From assembly GCA_945882095.1 (NCBI GenBank), contig CAMCWF010000017.1, forward strand, positions 1 through 50,900: DNA of 50,900 nt, written 5' to 3'. The position numbers were made by a program, and so were the translations under genes. Origin of the DNA: Chryseobacterium gleum (GTDB taxonomy: Bacteria; Bacteroidota; Bacteroidia; Flavobacteriales_D; Crocinitomicaceae). Each line of letters starts with the position of its first letter. Positions within the stretch are counted from its first letter, which is position 1. Shown piece by piece: positions 1 through 10,100 of this stretch. The notes beneath the pieces are model-generated. The model was given only the letters and a program-made list of their open reading frames with translations, was not told where the DNA came from and ran no database searches.

Positions 1-2
1 AG

Positions 3-401
3 TGGAGTCGGAGGGGTTCGAACCCTCGTCCAAACAACGGGAATTCAAGGTTTCTACATGCTTAGTTCTTGATTGATTGTCGGCTTAGAATTGGACAAGA
101 ACACCCGGTTTTAAGCTTAGCTTCTTAAATCTTATGTCAGCTTAGAAGCATTGCCAACACCAGCCCGATGGGATGAACCCTCGATTGGTAAATGAAACGG
201 GCGGCCATCTACCGAGAGTGCTCGTCCAACCTACTGTCCTTCAGTCGGATAAAGCCAATTAACATTCAGTTAATTAAGCAGCAAGCGCGTATGACGTATT
301 GTCAATTATTGTTTGTGAAAAGATATTAAAGAGGTTCCCCACAACCCTCTGCATGCTTATACTTGTCTGCCGCTATTGCTGTCAAATCCAATGTCGACCC
401 C
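3..401 (-). ncRNA. ssrA: tmRNA (transfer-messenger RNA)
   Basis: This RNA rescues stalled ribosomes by adding a degradation tag to the nascent peptide. On the minus strand the 5' end GGGGUCG (395-401) pairs with CGACUCC near the 3' end to form the tRNA-like acceptor stem. A T-arm with GGTTCGAA lies close to the 3' end, and the discriminator A is at position 3. CCA is not encoded. The tag reading frame ends in DNTSYALAA, with its TAA stop at 274-276, matching the family-typical YALAA ending. The resume codon is not obvious: reading back in frame gives GAC, ATT, ATA, ACA, so I do not fix the tag's first residue. Length (about 399 nt) is normal. A TAnnTTTG box lies about 13 nt upstream. Confidence 0.95.
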
Positions 402-413
402 AATAAACGTATG

Positions 414-421
414 CAAACTTA
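414..421 (-). promoter_or_regulatory. Bacteroidota -7 promoter box of ssrA
   Basis: The minus strand reads TAAGTTTG, a perfect match to the Bacteroidota -7 consensus TAnnTTTG. The box ends 13 nt before the mature tmRNA 5' end, so transcription should start a few bases upstream of 401. I see no convincing -33 TTTG element at the usual distance. Confidence 0.6.
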
Positions 422-508
422 CGCCGTTTCTGTCGATCATGTTGCTTTTGTTGTAACGAATTGTATATTTTTAAGGACTTTTAGCATTAAAACCCTAATT
501 TTTAACCG

Positions 509-2425
509 ATGAAATACCCGAATCAAATTACCTCCCTGGCTGATTATTCTGAGAAATATAAACAGAGTGTGGAGCATCCAGAAAAATTCTGGGGGGACAT
601 CGCTGAAGATTTTGTCTGGAAAAAAAAGTGGGATGCTGTCTTGGAATGGAATTTTACAGAACCAAAAATTGAATGGTTTAAAGGAGCTACCCTAAACATT
701 ACCGAAAATTGTCTCGATCGACATTTGGCTGAACATGGCGAACAAATAGCCTTGTTATGGGAACCCAATGACCCTTCAGAAAAACACCGCGAAATCACCT
801 ACAAAGACTTGCACTTTCAAGTCGTACAGTTTTCCAATGTATTGATTAACAACGGAGTTAAAAAAGGCGATCGCGTTTGCATTTACATGGGTATGATTCC
901 TGAATTGGTCGTTGCAACGCTTGCATGTGCCAGAATTGGTGCTATACATTCTGTAATTTTTGGGGGTTTCTCGGCGCAAGCCATAGCTGACCGCTTGGCA
1001 GATGCATCCGCTTCCTTTGTAGTCACTTGCGACGGTGCGTATCGTGGGACTAAAAAAATCCCCTTAAAAAGTGTCGTTGATGAAGCTTTGCTTTCACCAA
1101 ATCAAGTAAGTAAGGTAATTGTTTACAATAGAACCGGAATTGAAATTGCCATGAAACCTGGGATGGATGTTTGGTGGCATGAGGAAATCACAAAGGTCGA
1201 AGCACAAGGAAATCCAAATGTGGATGCCGTTGAAATGGATGCTGAAGACGTTTTGTTTATTTTGTATACCTCAGGTTCTACAGGTAAACCAAAAGGTGTC
1301 GTGCATTCCGTTGCAGGTTACATGGTTTGGGCTCACTATACTTTTATTAATGTTTTTCAATACAAGCATGGGCAAGTGCATTTTTGTACCGCGGACATTG
1401 GTTGGATAACCGGTCACAGTTACATCATGTATGGTCCGTTGAGTGCTGGAGCAACCTCGTTAATGTTTGAAGGGGTGCCTACATGGCCCGATGCCGGCCG
1501 GTTTTGGGATGTCGTTGAAAAACATAAGGTAGACATACTTTATACGGCGCCTACAGCCATTCGTAGTTTAATGGGATACGGTACGGATTTCATTGAAGGA
1601 AAGGATTTGAGTTCCTTGAAGGTGCTTGGTTCGGTGGGTGAGCCCATCAATGAAGAGGCGTGGCATTGGTATGACGATAACATCGGAAAAAATAAGTGTC
1701 CGATTGTAGATACCTGGTGGCAGACCGAAACCGGAGGGATTTTGATTTCAAATCTTGCGGGAATTACTCCGTCTTTACCTTCCTATGCTACCTTGCCACT
1801 TCCAGGAGTTCAGCCTTGTTTGGTAGATGAAAATGGATTGGAATTAGAGGGGAACGATGTAAGTGGAAATCTTTGTATTAAGTTCCCTTGGCCTGGGATG
1901 ATTCGAACGACCTACAATGACCATGAAAGATGCCGAACCACTTATTTTGCAGTGTACGAAAATCGCTATTTCACAGGGGATGGTTGTTACAGAGATGAGA
2001 ATGGAATGTATAAAATTACAGGTAGGGTAGACGATGTGTTAAATGTAAGCGGTCACAGAATTGGTACAGCTGAAGTTGAAAATGCAATCAATATGCATGA
2101 CCGAGTTATTGAGAGTGCGGTAGTTGGTTATCCTCATGATATAAAAGGACAAGGAATTTTCGCCTTTGTCATTTTGGATGCGGGTGATTTTGACGATAAA
2201 GTCATTCATTCAGAAGTGTTGAATACCGTTTCAAAGGAAATTGGACCGATCGCCAAGCCTGATCGAATCCTTGTGGTTTCGGGATTGCCTAAAACGAGGA
2301 GTGGAAAAATTATGCGAAGAATTTTACGAAAAATTGCTGAGGGTGATGTGTCGAATTTGGGCGACACGAGTACCTTATTGGACCCAGGTGTTGTGGATGA
2401 GATTATTTTTAAACTGGGATTGTAA
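509..2425 (+). CDS. acs: Acetyl-CoA synthetase (AMP-forming)
   Basis: Activates acetate to acetyl-CoA through an acetyl-AMP intermediate in the cytoplasm. The 638-residue protein has normal family length. It opens with the ACS N-terminal domain. The AMP-binding P-loop YTSGSTGKPKG follows at about residue 253, then the TWWQTETGG motif near 410. The late TGDG...GRVDDVLNVSGHR hinge region and the C-terminal PKTRSGKIMRR motif come last. The lysine of SGK (about residue 598) is the catalytic and acetylation-regulated lysine in this family. The gene stands alone, diverges from ssrA, and ends at a strong terminator shared with the convergent secreted-protein gene. Propionyl-CoA synthetase is a less likely alternative; Trp in TWWQTE favours acetate. 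Confidence 0.95.
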   Translation: MKYPNQITSLADYSEKYKQSVEHPEKFWGDIAEDFVWKKKWDAVLEWNFTEPKIEWFKGATLNITENCLDRHLAEHGEQIALLWEPNDPSEKHREITYKDLHFQVVQFSNVLINNGVKKGDRVCIYMGMIPELVVATLACARIGAIHSVIFGGFSAQAIADRLADASASFVVTCDGAYRGTKKIPLKSVVDEALLSPNQVSKVIVYNRTGIEIAMKPGMDVWWHEEITKVEAQGNPNVDAVEMDAEDVLFILYTSGSTGKPKGVVHSVAGYMVWAHYTFINVFQYKHGQVHFCTADIGWITGHSYIMYGPLSAGATSLMFEGVPTWPDAGRFWDVVEKHKVDILYTAPTAIRSLMGYGTDFIEGKDLSSLKVLGSVGEPINEEAWHWYDDNIGKNKCPIVDTWWQTETGGILISNLAGITPSLPSYATLPLPGVQPCLVDENGLELEGNDVSGNLCIKFPWPGMIRTTYNDHERCRTTYFAVYENRYFTGDGCYRDENGMYKITGRVDDVLNVSGHRIGTAEVENAINMHDRVIESAVVGYPHDIKGQGIFAFVILDAGDFDDKVIHSEVLNTVSKEIGPIAKPDRILVVSGLPKTRSGKIMRRILRKIAEGDVSNLGDTSTLLDPGVVDEIIFKLGL

Positions 2426-2443
2426 CCAAATACTTAATCATAA

Positions 2444-2467
2444 AAAAAGGGGCAAAAGCCCCTTTTT
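2444..2467. terminator. Bidirectional rho-independent terminator
   Basis: A perfect 10-bp inverted repeat AAAAAGGGGC / GCCCCTTTTT with an AAAA loop sits between the converging ends of acs and the 1509-residue T9SS protein gene. A-tracts and T-tracts flank both sides, so it can terminate transcription from either direction. Confidence 0.9.
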
Positions 2468-2485
2468 CATTTAGTTCTTAAAAGC

Positions 2486-5400
2486 TTATTGCTTGATTAA
2501 TTTTACCACTTGTGTTTTTCCATCTACGGTAAAGTGTAAGAAGTAATTTCCACGAGCCAGATCACCTAAGTAGATTTCTTTCTCAGTACCAAACATTTGT
2601 AAGGTAGCAATCAATCTTCCTTCCGCAGAATACAATAACAAATCTGATGCGATCGCCATCGAAGATTCAACTTGAATGGTATTGGTAAAAGGATTTGGAT
2701 AAACTGAAAGCGTAAACGCGTTTTCATTTAAGCCCGCACATGGGTCTGCTGTTACGATGATGGTGTCTGCATCCGTACAGTTAAAGTTATTAGCTGCACT
2801 TACGGTTAAAGTGATGGCTCCGTTAACCAATACTGGATTCCCTGTTGAACCATTGCTCCAAGTTAAAGCGGCTCCACTCGTAACGTTAGCCAACACCGAA
2901 TAAGGAAAATTGTAATCACATACAGTGGTGTCTGAGCCAAGTGATACAATCGGATTTGGATTAACAGTAACAGTTACTTGCGCAGTATCTATACATCCAT
3001 TTGCATTAGAGCCAGTCGCAGTATAGGTTTGAGTAGAAGTTGGAATGAAGGAAACTCCATTTGCAACCCCGTTGTTCCAAGTATACGTGTTGGCTCCTGT
3101 CGCTGTCAAGGTTACTGAAGTTCCCGCACAAACTGTTTGGTTAGCACCTGCAATTACAACAGGTACTGCATTTACAGTTACCGTTACTTGCGCTGTGTCC
3201 GTGCAACCATTTGGCAAAGTCCCTGTTAACGTATACGTAAGGGTTCCAGTGGGTGTAAAAGCAATGCCATCCAAAATAGCGTTATTCCAAGTTAGCGTCG
3301 GTGCGCCAGATCCCAATAATGTTACCGCTGTACCCGCACAAACGGTTTGGTTGGTTCCAGCGTTTACAGTAGGGGAGTTGTTCACAGTTATGGTTACTTG
3401 AGCAACATTCGCACAGCCATTGGCTAATGACCCAGCAACCGTGTATGTTTGTGTGGTTGTTGGTGTAAACGCTATGCCATCGGTTACGCCATTGTCCCAT
3501 ATATAGGTCGCGGCTCCCGTTCCAGATAAGGTGATGACGGTTCCTGAACATACAGTTTGGTTGCTTCCCGCACTAACCGTTGGTAAAGCATTCACCGTAA
3601 CTGTTACGTTGGCTGTATTGCTACAACCATTAACATCGGTTCCGGTAACGGTATAGGTTTGCGTAGCAAGCGGTGTGAAAGATGCTCCGTTGATTACGCC
3701 ATTGTTCCAAGCGTATGTTAAAGCCCCAGATCCATTTAATACGATGGGTAGACCTGCACAAACCGCTTGGTTGTTTCCTGCAAAGACATTCGGAAGCGAG
3801 TTTACAGTAATTGTTACCTGAGGGGATGTATTTGAACAACCATTTGCATCGGTTCCAATAACCGAATAGGTTTGGGTTGTCAATGGGTTGAAAGGTGTAC
3901 CATTGGTGACACCATTGTTCCAAGTGTAACTTAATGCACCAGACCCTGAAAGCGTCACTGCTGTTCCTGCGCAAACCGTTTGATTGTTTCCTGCATTTAC
4001 AAGGGGTAAGGCATTCACAGTAACGACAACCTGAGCAGTGTTAACACAACCATTGGCATCGGTTCCTGTAACCGTATAGGTTTGTGTGTTGAGCGGTGAA
4101 AAGGCAATGCCATTGTTAACTCCGTTGTCCCATGCGTATGTTAAGGCACCAGAACCTGTTAACGTCACCGGACTTCCCGCGCAGACAGTTTGTGAAACAC
4201 CACCGCCAACAGCTGGTAAAGCATAAACGGTAAAATTAATTGCATTCGAAGTGTCCACACAACCATAGGTAGCATTGGTGAACTTTAAAGTATAAACTCC
4301 CGCTTGTGTTGCTGAATAAGTACTTGAAGTTGCGTTCGCAATTGGACTTCCATTTAACAACCACTCATAGGAAACGTTTGGTACGACTGTCGCGCTGAAC
4401 GTGGCATTTTGACCCGCACAAATGTTTGAAGTCGGAGTCGTTATAGGTGTTCCTGACAATTCAGCACAAGAGTTGATTTGATAAATCGATAGGGTAGAGC
4501 TCACCTCATTCGCAAGGATTAGCAAGGCATTTCCATTTGGAGAATCTGCAGCTGAAATAAAGATGATTCCTTCAGTTCCTAGATCCGGACCACTGACAGA
4601 GGTGGAACGATTGTTTACATATCCAACAAAAACTGGCGCTGTAGGATTGTTGATGTTAAACATAGCTGCCCCTCCAATTCTTTCTAAACCAACAAAGGCA
4701 TAGGTAGAACCATCAATTGTAGCAATATCAATTCCTTCAGGCTCAGGCCCTTTGTCGTCACTTCTGTTTTTAAGGGCCGGGACACCCGTTGAATTGGAAG
4801 CATTGAAGATTGCACCAAATGTTGGGTGATTGGCAGTAATTTGTTCGAGCAACGCTTTTGAATCAAAAACCACCGCGCCTGTAGCTGCATTTCGGATGGA
4901 AAAAGACCTTCCTCCCATTACATGTAGCTCATCGTAATCTCCATCACCGTCTGTATCACCACTGTATTTAAGTGCATTAAGTCTTCCCAAAAATTTGTTG
5001 TTTTTTAAAATCGCTTGATCCGGGAAAGCGGTTGCATCCAATTGCGCAAAAGTTGCGGATGAGATTCTATTCGCATCAGTTACTGCACCAAATTCGCGAG
5101 AATCTCCTTCGTTCGCGGTAACTAGGTATCCTGTTCCCCCCGCAGTATAAAAATCCGTTGCGTCTGGCATGTAAGCACCTTTCACCGGTAAACTTCCAGT
5201 GATAAGGACTGCGCCACTTTGGTCAGAAGCATCCATAGCATTTCCAGAAGCGGTGTCGTAAGATGAATACCCCAAAGCAGCTAAGGAAGTCAAGGTATTG
5301 GTTGTTAAATCGATGGTAGCCAAGGCATTGTTCTCTTGAAGAGTGACATATGCTTTGGTGTTGTCGTCAGATACAGCGACATATTCAGGCTCTAAATCTT

Positions 5401-7015
5401 GGGCAACCGATGCGCTGGTTGCAAAAATGCGAATTCCTTGTGCAAGTAAGCTGGCTGATTGTCCATTGTAAGAGGTAAACCCAAGTGTAGTAACATTCGC
5501 ATTGGTTAAGTTTGTGTATCCTGGGGTAAGGTCTACAATAGAAACACTCCCCTCTGGGTCATTCGCATACGTTGCATCCGGCTCGCCTTCGTTTGCAGTT
5601 ATGATTTTTGTGTAGTTTTTATTGAAAGTAATCATATCCGGCATTGCACCAACAGTTACTTGACTTATGAAGTTTCCGTTGTAATCAAAGAACACGACCT
5701 TCCCATTGTTCTGTGCTGGCACCGATTCTATCGCAAGGGCTACAACGCTGTCGTGGGCAACCACGGAATTTATATTCCCATAAGCTGACAAAACAACAGA
5801 ATTGATAAGAACAGGATTGCTTGGATTGCTAAAATTTACGATGTCTAATTTTCCAGCGATGCTGTTTGCAATGTAAAGTCTGTCTACGTCTTTGTCAAAA
5901 GTTACGATTTCAGCTGAATTGGCAACTGGGGCACCATTGGAAAAAGAGGTTAAAAGACTTAGGTTAATTTCATTTGTTGGCGTAGGTGCGACATAATCAT
6001 TGTCCTTAATAAAGTTGATTTGGTAGTAATCTGTTGCAGATATGATTGCATTGGTTGCAGAACTTATTTTCACAATAATTCTTTCCGCATTTTCAGCCAA
6101 GGCATCGTCGATGATGGTTATGGGCATGTTCGTGATGCCATTCGTATTTGCCGGAATGGTTAAGGTTCCTGCCCATGTAAAATCTGTTGCAACCGTTGCA
6201 TCGGTATAGGTAGACAATGCAAAATTCAAAACAATCGGACTGGCATTCGCATTTGACACGGTAATCGGAACGTTAATGGTCCCTACGTTTTCATTGTATT
6301 GGGCAAAGTTTGATGCTGCAGGAATGGAAACATTTGCACCTCCTTGAATCCTAACATTGTCGAATCTCCATGTACCTCCTGAGGCAATGTTTGCTGGTAC
6401 CGCTGTGGTTCTGAATTGTCCTGTAGCTTGGTAGTGGGATGCCAACAACCTTACACCGAAATTCGGGTTGTTTTCTACGGCAGCCATACCAGCAAAACTT
6501 ACAGATATTCTTCGGTAAAGGTCTCCCGTTGCACTGTGTTCGAAACATCCATTGGCGTTAATTGAACCATTACAAAAAGTTGTATTAGCTGCCGTCATGG
6601 TGAAATCATTCCAAGTAGTGCCATCGGTTGTATATTTCAATCGAATGGTATTGGCTGCTGTGTTAGAAGCCCTTTGGTCCCATGTAAAACTGATGTTAGC
6701 ATTCCCAACAGTAGAGGCCATGTACTGAACCCCTGAACTTTCATTGGATATACCTGGACTGGCTGTGAAAGACCAAGCACCAGGGTTTGAACCGTTTTGT
6801 GCACCACATCCATTGTTGATGATAGGATCCATTCCGGTGGCTGCTGAAGTGACTACCATGGATCCAACCACATTGGATGTTCCAGTTCCGATGTCTGCTA
6901 CTGGGGCAGCAGGGGTACCCACAATGGTATTATAGTTCCATAGTGCAATGATGTTTTGTGCTTTTGCAGGTGTTATCGCAAAGGCTAAAAGGATAAATGC
7001 ATATTTAATTTTCAT
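2486..7015 (-). CDS. Secreted modular protein: choice-of-anchor I propeller, Ig/PKD-like array, T9SS sorting domain
   Basis: 1509 residues with a Sec signal peptide (about 1-19, ending in AKAQ). Order of parts: an N-terminal beta-rich region (about 20-225); a Calx-beta-like segment (about 230-340) with the typical DDALAENAERI motif; a choice-of-anchor I-type beta-propeller (about 350-840) with PEPEGIDI and ANEGE/ANEGDSRE motifs; one Ig-like domain; six 70-residue PKD/Ig-like repeats (C-A-G...N-G-C pattern) plus one divergent copy; and a C-terminal T9SS type A domain (YPNPF, GNYFLHF, ending in lysine-rich VVKLIKQ). It should be exported by Sec, carried through the outer membrane by T9SS and anchored or released at the surface. 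The choice-of-anchor I family resembles phytase-like/alkaline-phosphatase-associated propellers, but I cannot assign an enzyme activity. Its last roughly 150 residues closely resemble those of the upstream 4001-residue protein. Confidence 0.9.
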   Translation of the reverse strand: MKIKYAFILLAFAITPAKAQNIIALWNYNTIVGTPAAPVADIGTGTSNVVGSMVVTSAATGMDPIINNGCGAQNGSNPGAWSFTASPGISNESSGVQYMASTVGNANISFTWDQRASNTAANTIRLKYTTDGTTWNDFTMTAANTTFCNGSINANGCFEHSATGDLYRRISVSFAGMAAVENNPNFGVRLLASHYQATGQFRTTAVPANIASGGTWRFDNVRIQGGANVSIPAASNFAQYNENVGTINVPITVSNANASPIVLNFALSTYTDATVATDFTWAGTLTIPANTNGITNMPITIIDDALAENAERIIVKISSATNAIISATDYYQINFIKDNDYVAPTPTNEINLSLLTSFSNGAPVANSAEIVTFDKDVDRLYIANSIAGKLDIVNFSNPSNPVLINSVVLSAYGNINSVVAHDSVVALAIESVPAQNNGKVVFFDYNGNFISQVTVGAMPDMITFNKNYTKIITANEGEPDATYANDPEGSVSIVDLTPGYTNLTNANVTTLGFTSYNGQSASLLAQGIRIFATSASVAQDLEPEYVAVSDDNTKAYVTLQENNALATIDLTTNTLTSLAALGYSSYDTASGNAMDASDQSGAVLITGSLPVKGAYMPDATDFYTAGGTGYLVTANEGDSREFGAVTDANRISSATFAQLDATAFPDQAILKNNKFLGRLNALKYSGDTDGDGDYDELHVMGGRSFSIRNAATGAVVFDSKALLEQITANHPTFGAIFNASNSTGVPALKNRSDDKGPEPEGIDIATIDGSTYAFVGLERIGGAAMFNINNPTAPVFVGYVNNRSTSVSGPDLGTEGIIFISAADSPNGNALLILANEVSSTLSIYQINSCAELSGTPITTPTSNICAGQNATFSATVVPNVSYEWLLNGSPIANATSSTYSATQAGVYTLKFTNATYGCVDTSNAINFTVYALPAVGGGVSQTVCAGSPVTLTGSGALTYAWDNGVNNGIAFSPLNTQTYTVTGTDANGCVNTAQVVVTVNALPLVNAGNNQTVCAGTAVTLSGSGALSYTWNNGVTNGTPFNPLTTQTYSVIGTDANGCSNTSPQVTITVNSLPNVFAGNNQAVCAGLPIVLNGSGALTYAWNNGVINGASFTPLATQTYTVTGTDVNGCSNTANVTVTVNALPTVSAGSNQTVCSGTVITLSGTGAATYIWDNGVTDGIAFTPTTTQTYTVAGSLANGCANVAQVTITVNNSPTVNAGTNQTVCAGTAVTLLGSGAPTLTWNNAILDGIAFTPTGTLTYTLTGTLPNGCTDTAQVTVTVNAVPVVIAGANQTVCAGTSVTLTATGANTYTWNNGVANGVSFIPTSTQTYTATGSNANGCIDTAQVTVTVNPNPIVSLGSDTTVCDYNFPYSVLANVTSGAALTWSNGSTGNPVLVNGAITLTVSAANNFNCTDADTIIVTADPCAGLNENAFTLSVYPNPFTNTIQVESSMAIASDLLLYSAEGRLIATLQMFGTEKEIYLGDLARGNYFLHFTVDGKTQVVKLIKQ
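2950..4218 (-). repeat. Array of six 210-bp Ig/PKD-like repeats
   Basis: Six in-frame units of about 70 residues each follow a common pattern: NQTVCAG, then VTLSGSGA, Y-W-NNGV, TQTYTVTGTD, NGC, VTVTVNALP. Each has two cysteines about 45 residues apart, probably forming one disulfide per domain. DNA identity between units is visible by eye but lower than in the sister array at 7661-9560. Confidence 0.85.
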
Positions 7016-7150
7016 AACATTATGATTTTAAGTTACAAAAATCCCTAAAAATGAAACGCTACCGTTAAAATGCATGTTATCAAAAAGTTAAGAAAAACAT
7101 CCGCTTAAGTCAAGCTCCAAAAAATCAATTGCAAAAATACAACACAAAAA

Positions 7151-7174
7151 AAAAGGGGGCTGAGGCCCCCTTTT
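7151..7174 (-). terminator. Rho-independent terminator after the 4001-residue protein gene
   Basis: GGGGGC / GCCCCC stem with a TGAG loop, extended by AAAA/TTTT, directly after the stop codon of the giant gene. It separates the two co-oriented secreted-protein genes, so the downstream 1509-residue protein gene probably has its own promoter in the 130 bp after this hairpin. Confidence 0.9.
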
Positions 7175-7194
7175 ATGTAGTAGGTTAAGATGGG

Positions 7195-10100
7195 TTATTG
7201 TTTCACCATTTTGGTCACATGTGTGATGCCATCATGGTTTATTTTCACGAAATAATTACCTCGTGCCAATCCTTCTAATCTGATTACTTTCTCTGTACCA
7301 ATCATTCTCGTGCTTGTGATCAAACGTCCGTCAGCCGCATAGACTTCGAGGTCATTGTCCATTGCAATGGACGAAACAATTTGAATCACATCTGTAAATG
7401 GATTTGGATAAACGGAGATGGTATAGCTGTTCTCGTCCAATCCTAAACAAGGATCCGCAATTACATTGATCACATCTGTCGCTGTACAGTTAAAGTTGTT
7501 GGTAGCAGTTACCGTAAGGGTCGTTGGACCTGTAAGTAACACTGGATTTCCAGTAGCTCCATTGCTCCACGTTACATTTGCCCCTGCACTTACATTGGCT
7601 TGAATGTTAACAGGGAAGTTGTAGTCACACACCGTTGTATCACCACCTAAAGAAACCGTTGGACTAGGTTTTACAGTTACAACCACATGTGAAGTATCAG
7701 AACAGTTACCAGCATTGGTGCCCGTTACAATATACGTTTGTGTAGTTGAAGGGGTAAACGCTGTACCATTCGTTACGCCATTATTCCATGTATACGATAT
7801 TGCGCCTGAACCTGATAAAGTTACTGGGGTTCCATCACAAATGGTTTGGTCGTTTCCTGCATTTACATTCGGTGTTGCAATTAAGGTTACAACCACTTGG
7901 TCTGTGTTTATACAACCACTGGCGTTACTTCCTGTAACCGTATATGTTTGCGTCATGGTAGGGATGAAAGGAATCGCATTTAAAACACCGTTGTTCCATG
8001 TGTATGAACCTGCGCCCAAAACGCCTGTACCTGAGAGGGTAACCTGTGAACCATCACATACGTTTTGGTCAGGGCCCGCACTTACTGAAGGTAATAGGTT
8101 AACCGTTACAGTTACTTGCGCTGTATTTGAACAGCCGTTTGCATCTGTACCAGTAACCGTGTAGGTTTGCGTAGCAATCGGCGTGAAAGGCGTAGCATTC
8201 GTAACACCGTTGTTCCAAGTGTAAGTTGTAGCACCTGAACCAGATAAGGTTACTGGCGTTCCAGCACAAACTGCTTGATTCGAACCACCACTTACGGTTG
8301 GCAATGCATTTACGTTTACAGTTACTTGTGCCGAGTTTGTACAGCCATTTACATCCGTTCCTGTAACCGTGTAAGTTTGTGTTGCAATCGGAGAGAAAGG
8401 TGTGCCATTGGTAACACCATTGTTCCAAGTGTAACTGGTAGCACCTGATCCAGAAAGGGTTACTGGCGTTCCAGCACATACAGTCTGGTTGTTTCCAGCA
8501 CTAACTGAAGGCAAGGCATTCACATTCACCGTTACTTGGGCCGTATTACTACATCCATTTATATCTGTTCCTGTAACCGTATACGTTTGCGTAGCAATCG
8601 GTGTGAAAGGCGTAGCATTCGTAACACTGTTGTTCCAAGTGTAACTTGTTGCACCAGATCCAGAAAGCGTTACAGCCGTTCCAGCACATACCGTTTGGTT
8701 GTTTCCAGCACTAACCGAAGGCAAGGCATTGACGTTTACTGTTACTTGCGCTGTGTTGGCACATCCATTTAAATCTGTTCCTGTAACCGTATACGTTTGG
8801 GTAGCAATCGGTGTGAAAGGCGTAGCATTCGTAACACCGTTGTTCCAAGTGTAACTTGTTGCACCAGATCCAGAAAGCGTTACAGCTGTTCCAGCACACA
8901 CCGTCTGGTTGTTTCCAGCACTAACGGTTGGCAATGCATTTACGTTTACAGTTACTTGTGCAGTATCTGTACAGCCATTTCCGTCCGTTCCTGTAACCGT
9001 ATAGGTTTGTGTCGCAATCGGCGTGAAAGGTGTAGCATTTGTAACACCGTTGTCCCAAGCGTAACTTGTTGCACCAGAAGCGGAAAGCGTCACTGCCGCA
9101 CCAGTACAAATCGTTTGGTTGTTTCCAGCGATTACCGTTGGTATTGCGTTGACATTCACCGTTACTTGTGCAGTATCCGTACAACCATTTCCGTTGGTAC
9201 CGATAACTGTATAGGTTTGTGTATTGGCAGGGTTAAATGAAACACCGTCATTTACACCGTTGTCCCAAACATAGGTTGCGGCACCTGAACCGTTTAACGT
9301 TACGGAGTTACCCACACAAATGGTTTGGTTATTCCCAGCACTTACGGTTGGTAATGCATTCACAGTCACAGTTATCTGCGCTGTATCTGAACAACCATTT
9401 GCGTTGGTACCAATCACAGTATATGTTTGCGTTGATGCAGGAGTGAAAGATACACCGTCTGTAACACCATTGTCCCAAGCATACGTTGCTGCACCGTTTC
9501 CACTTAGGGTTACTGGAGCGCCTGTACATATTGAGATGTTGTTTCCAGCACTTACGATTGGTGCTTGTCCAACCGTTACAGTAACCGGAGTTACAGCAGA
9601 GACACATCCTGTTCCTGTCCAAGTAATTTTAGCGACTCCATTTCCAGCGTTTCCGGTCATGGTTCCTCCATTTGGATTTGGCATGATGGTATTTCCAGCA
9701 ATGAGTACGTCATTAGTCATCTGGTAAGTAGGGGCAGGGGTATAGCCTGGCGGAACATAAGAACTGGAGGTATAAACATATCCAGAACCACCTGTTGAAG
9801 TACACCAACTGGTACATCCACCATACCATCCACCACCAGCACCACCATTGGCCCAGTTGTCAGCACCGGCTGCACCACCATTCCATCCGCCCACAGAACA
9901 GATGTTTGACATCATATTGGCATTGGCAAATCCAAATGAACCAACCGCAACACCAGCACCGTAAGGAGAAGAACCTCCTGCGGTTTGAGAACCACCTACA
10001 ACGTTATATCCACAAGCATTGATGTTTGGCGCAGTTAAGCCCCCACCATCATTACCTACATAGGTTACGCCCTCATAGTTGTTTCCATGGCGTCCACCAC

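Noticed and set aside
2486..7015. Calling the choice-of-anchor I protein an alkaline phosphatase or phytase
   Set aside because: The propeller family is related to such annotations, but I cannot see a defined active site, so no enzyme is claimed.
7715..9240. Long plus-strand open frames opposite the PKD-like array (for example 7715-8164 and 8797-9240)
   Set aside because: They repeat with the same 210-bp period as the array and are shadows of repeated codons on the other strand; no family or start signal.
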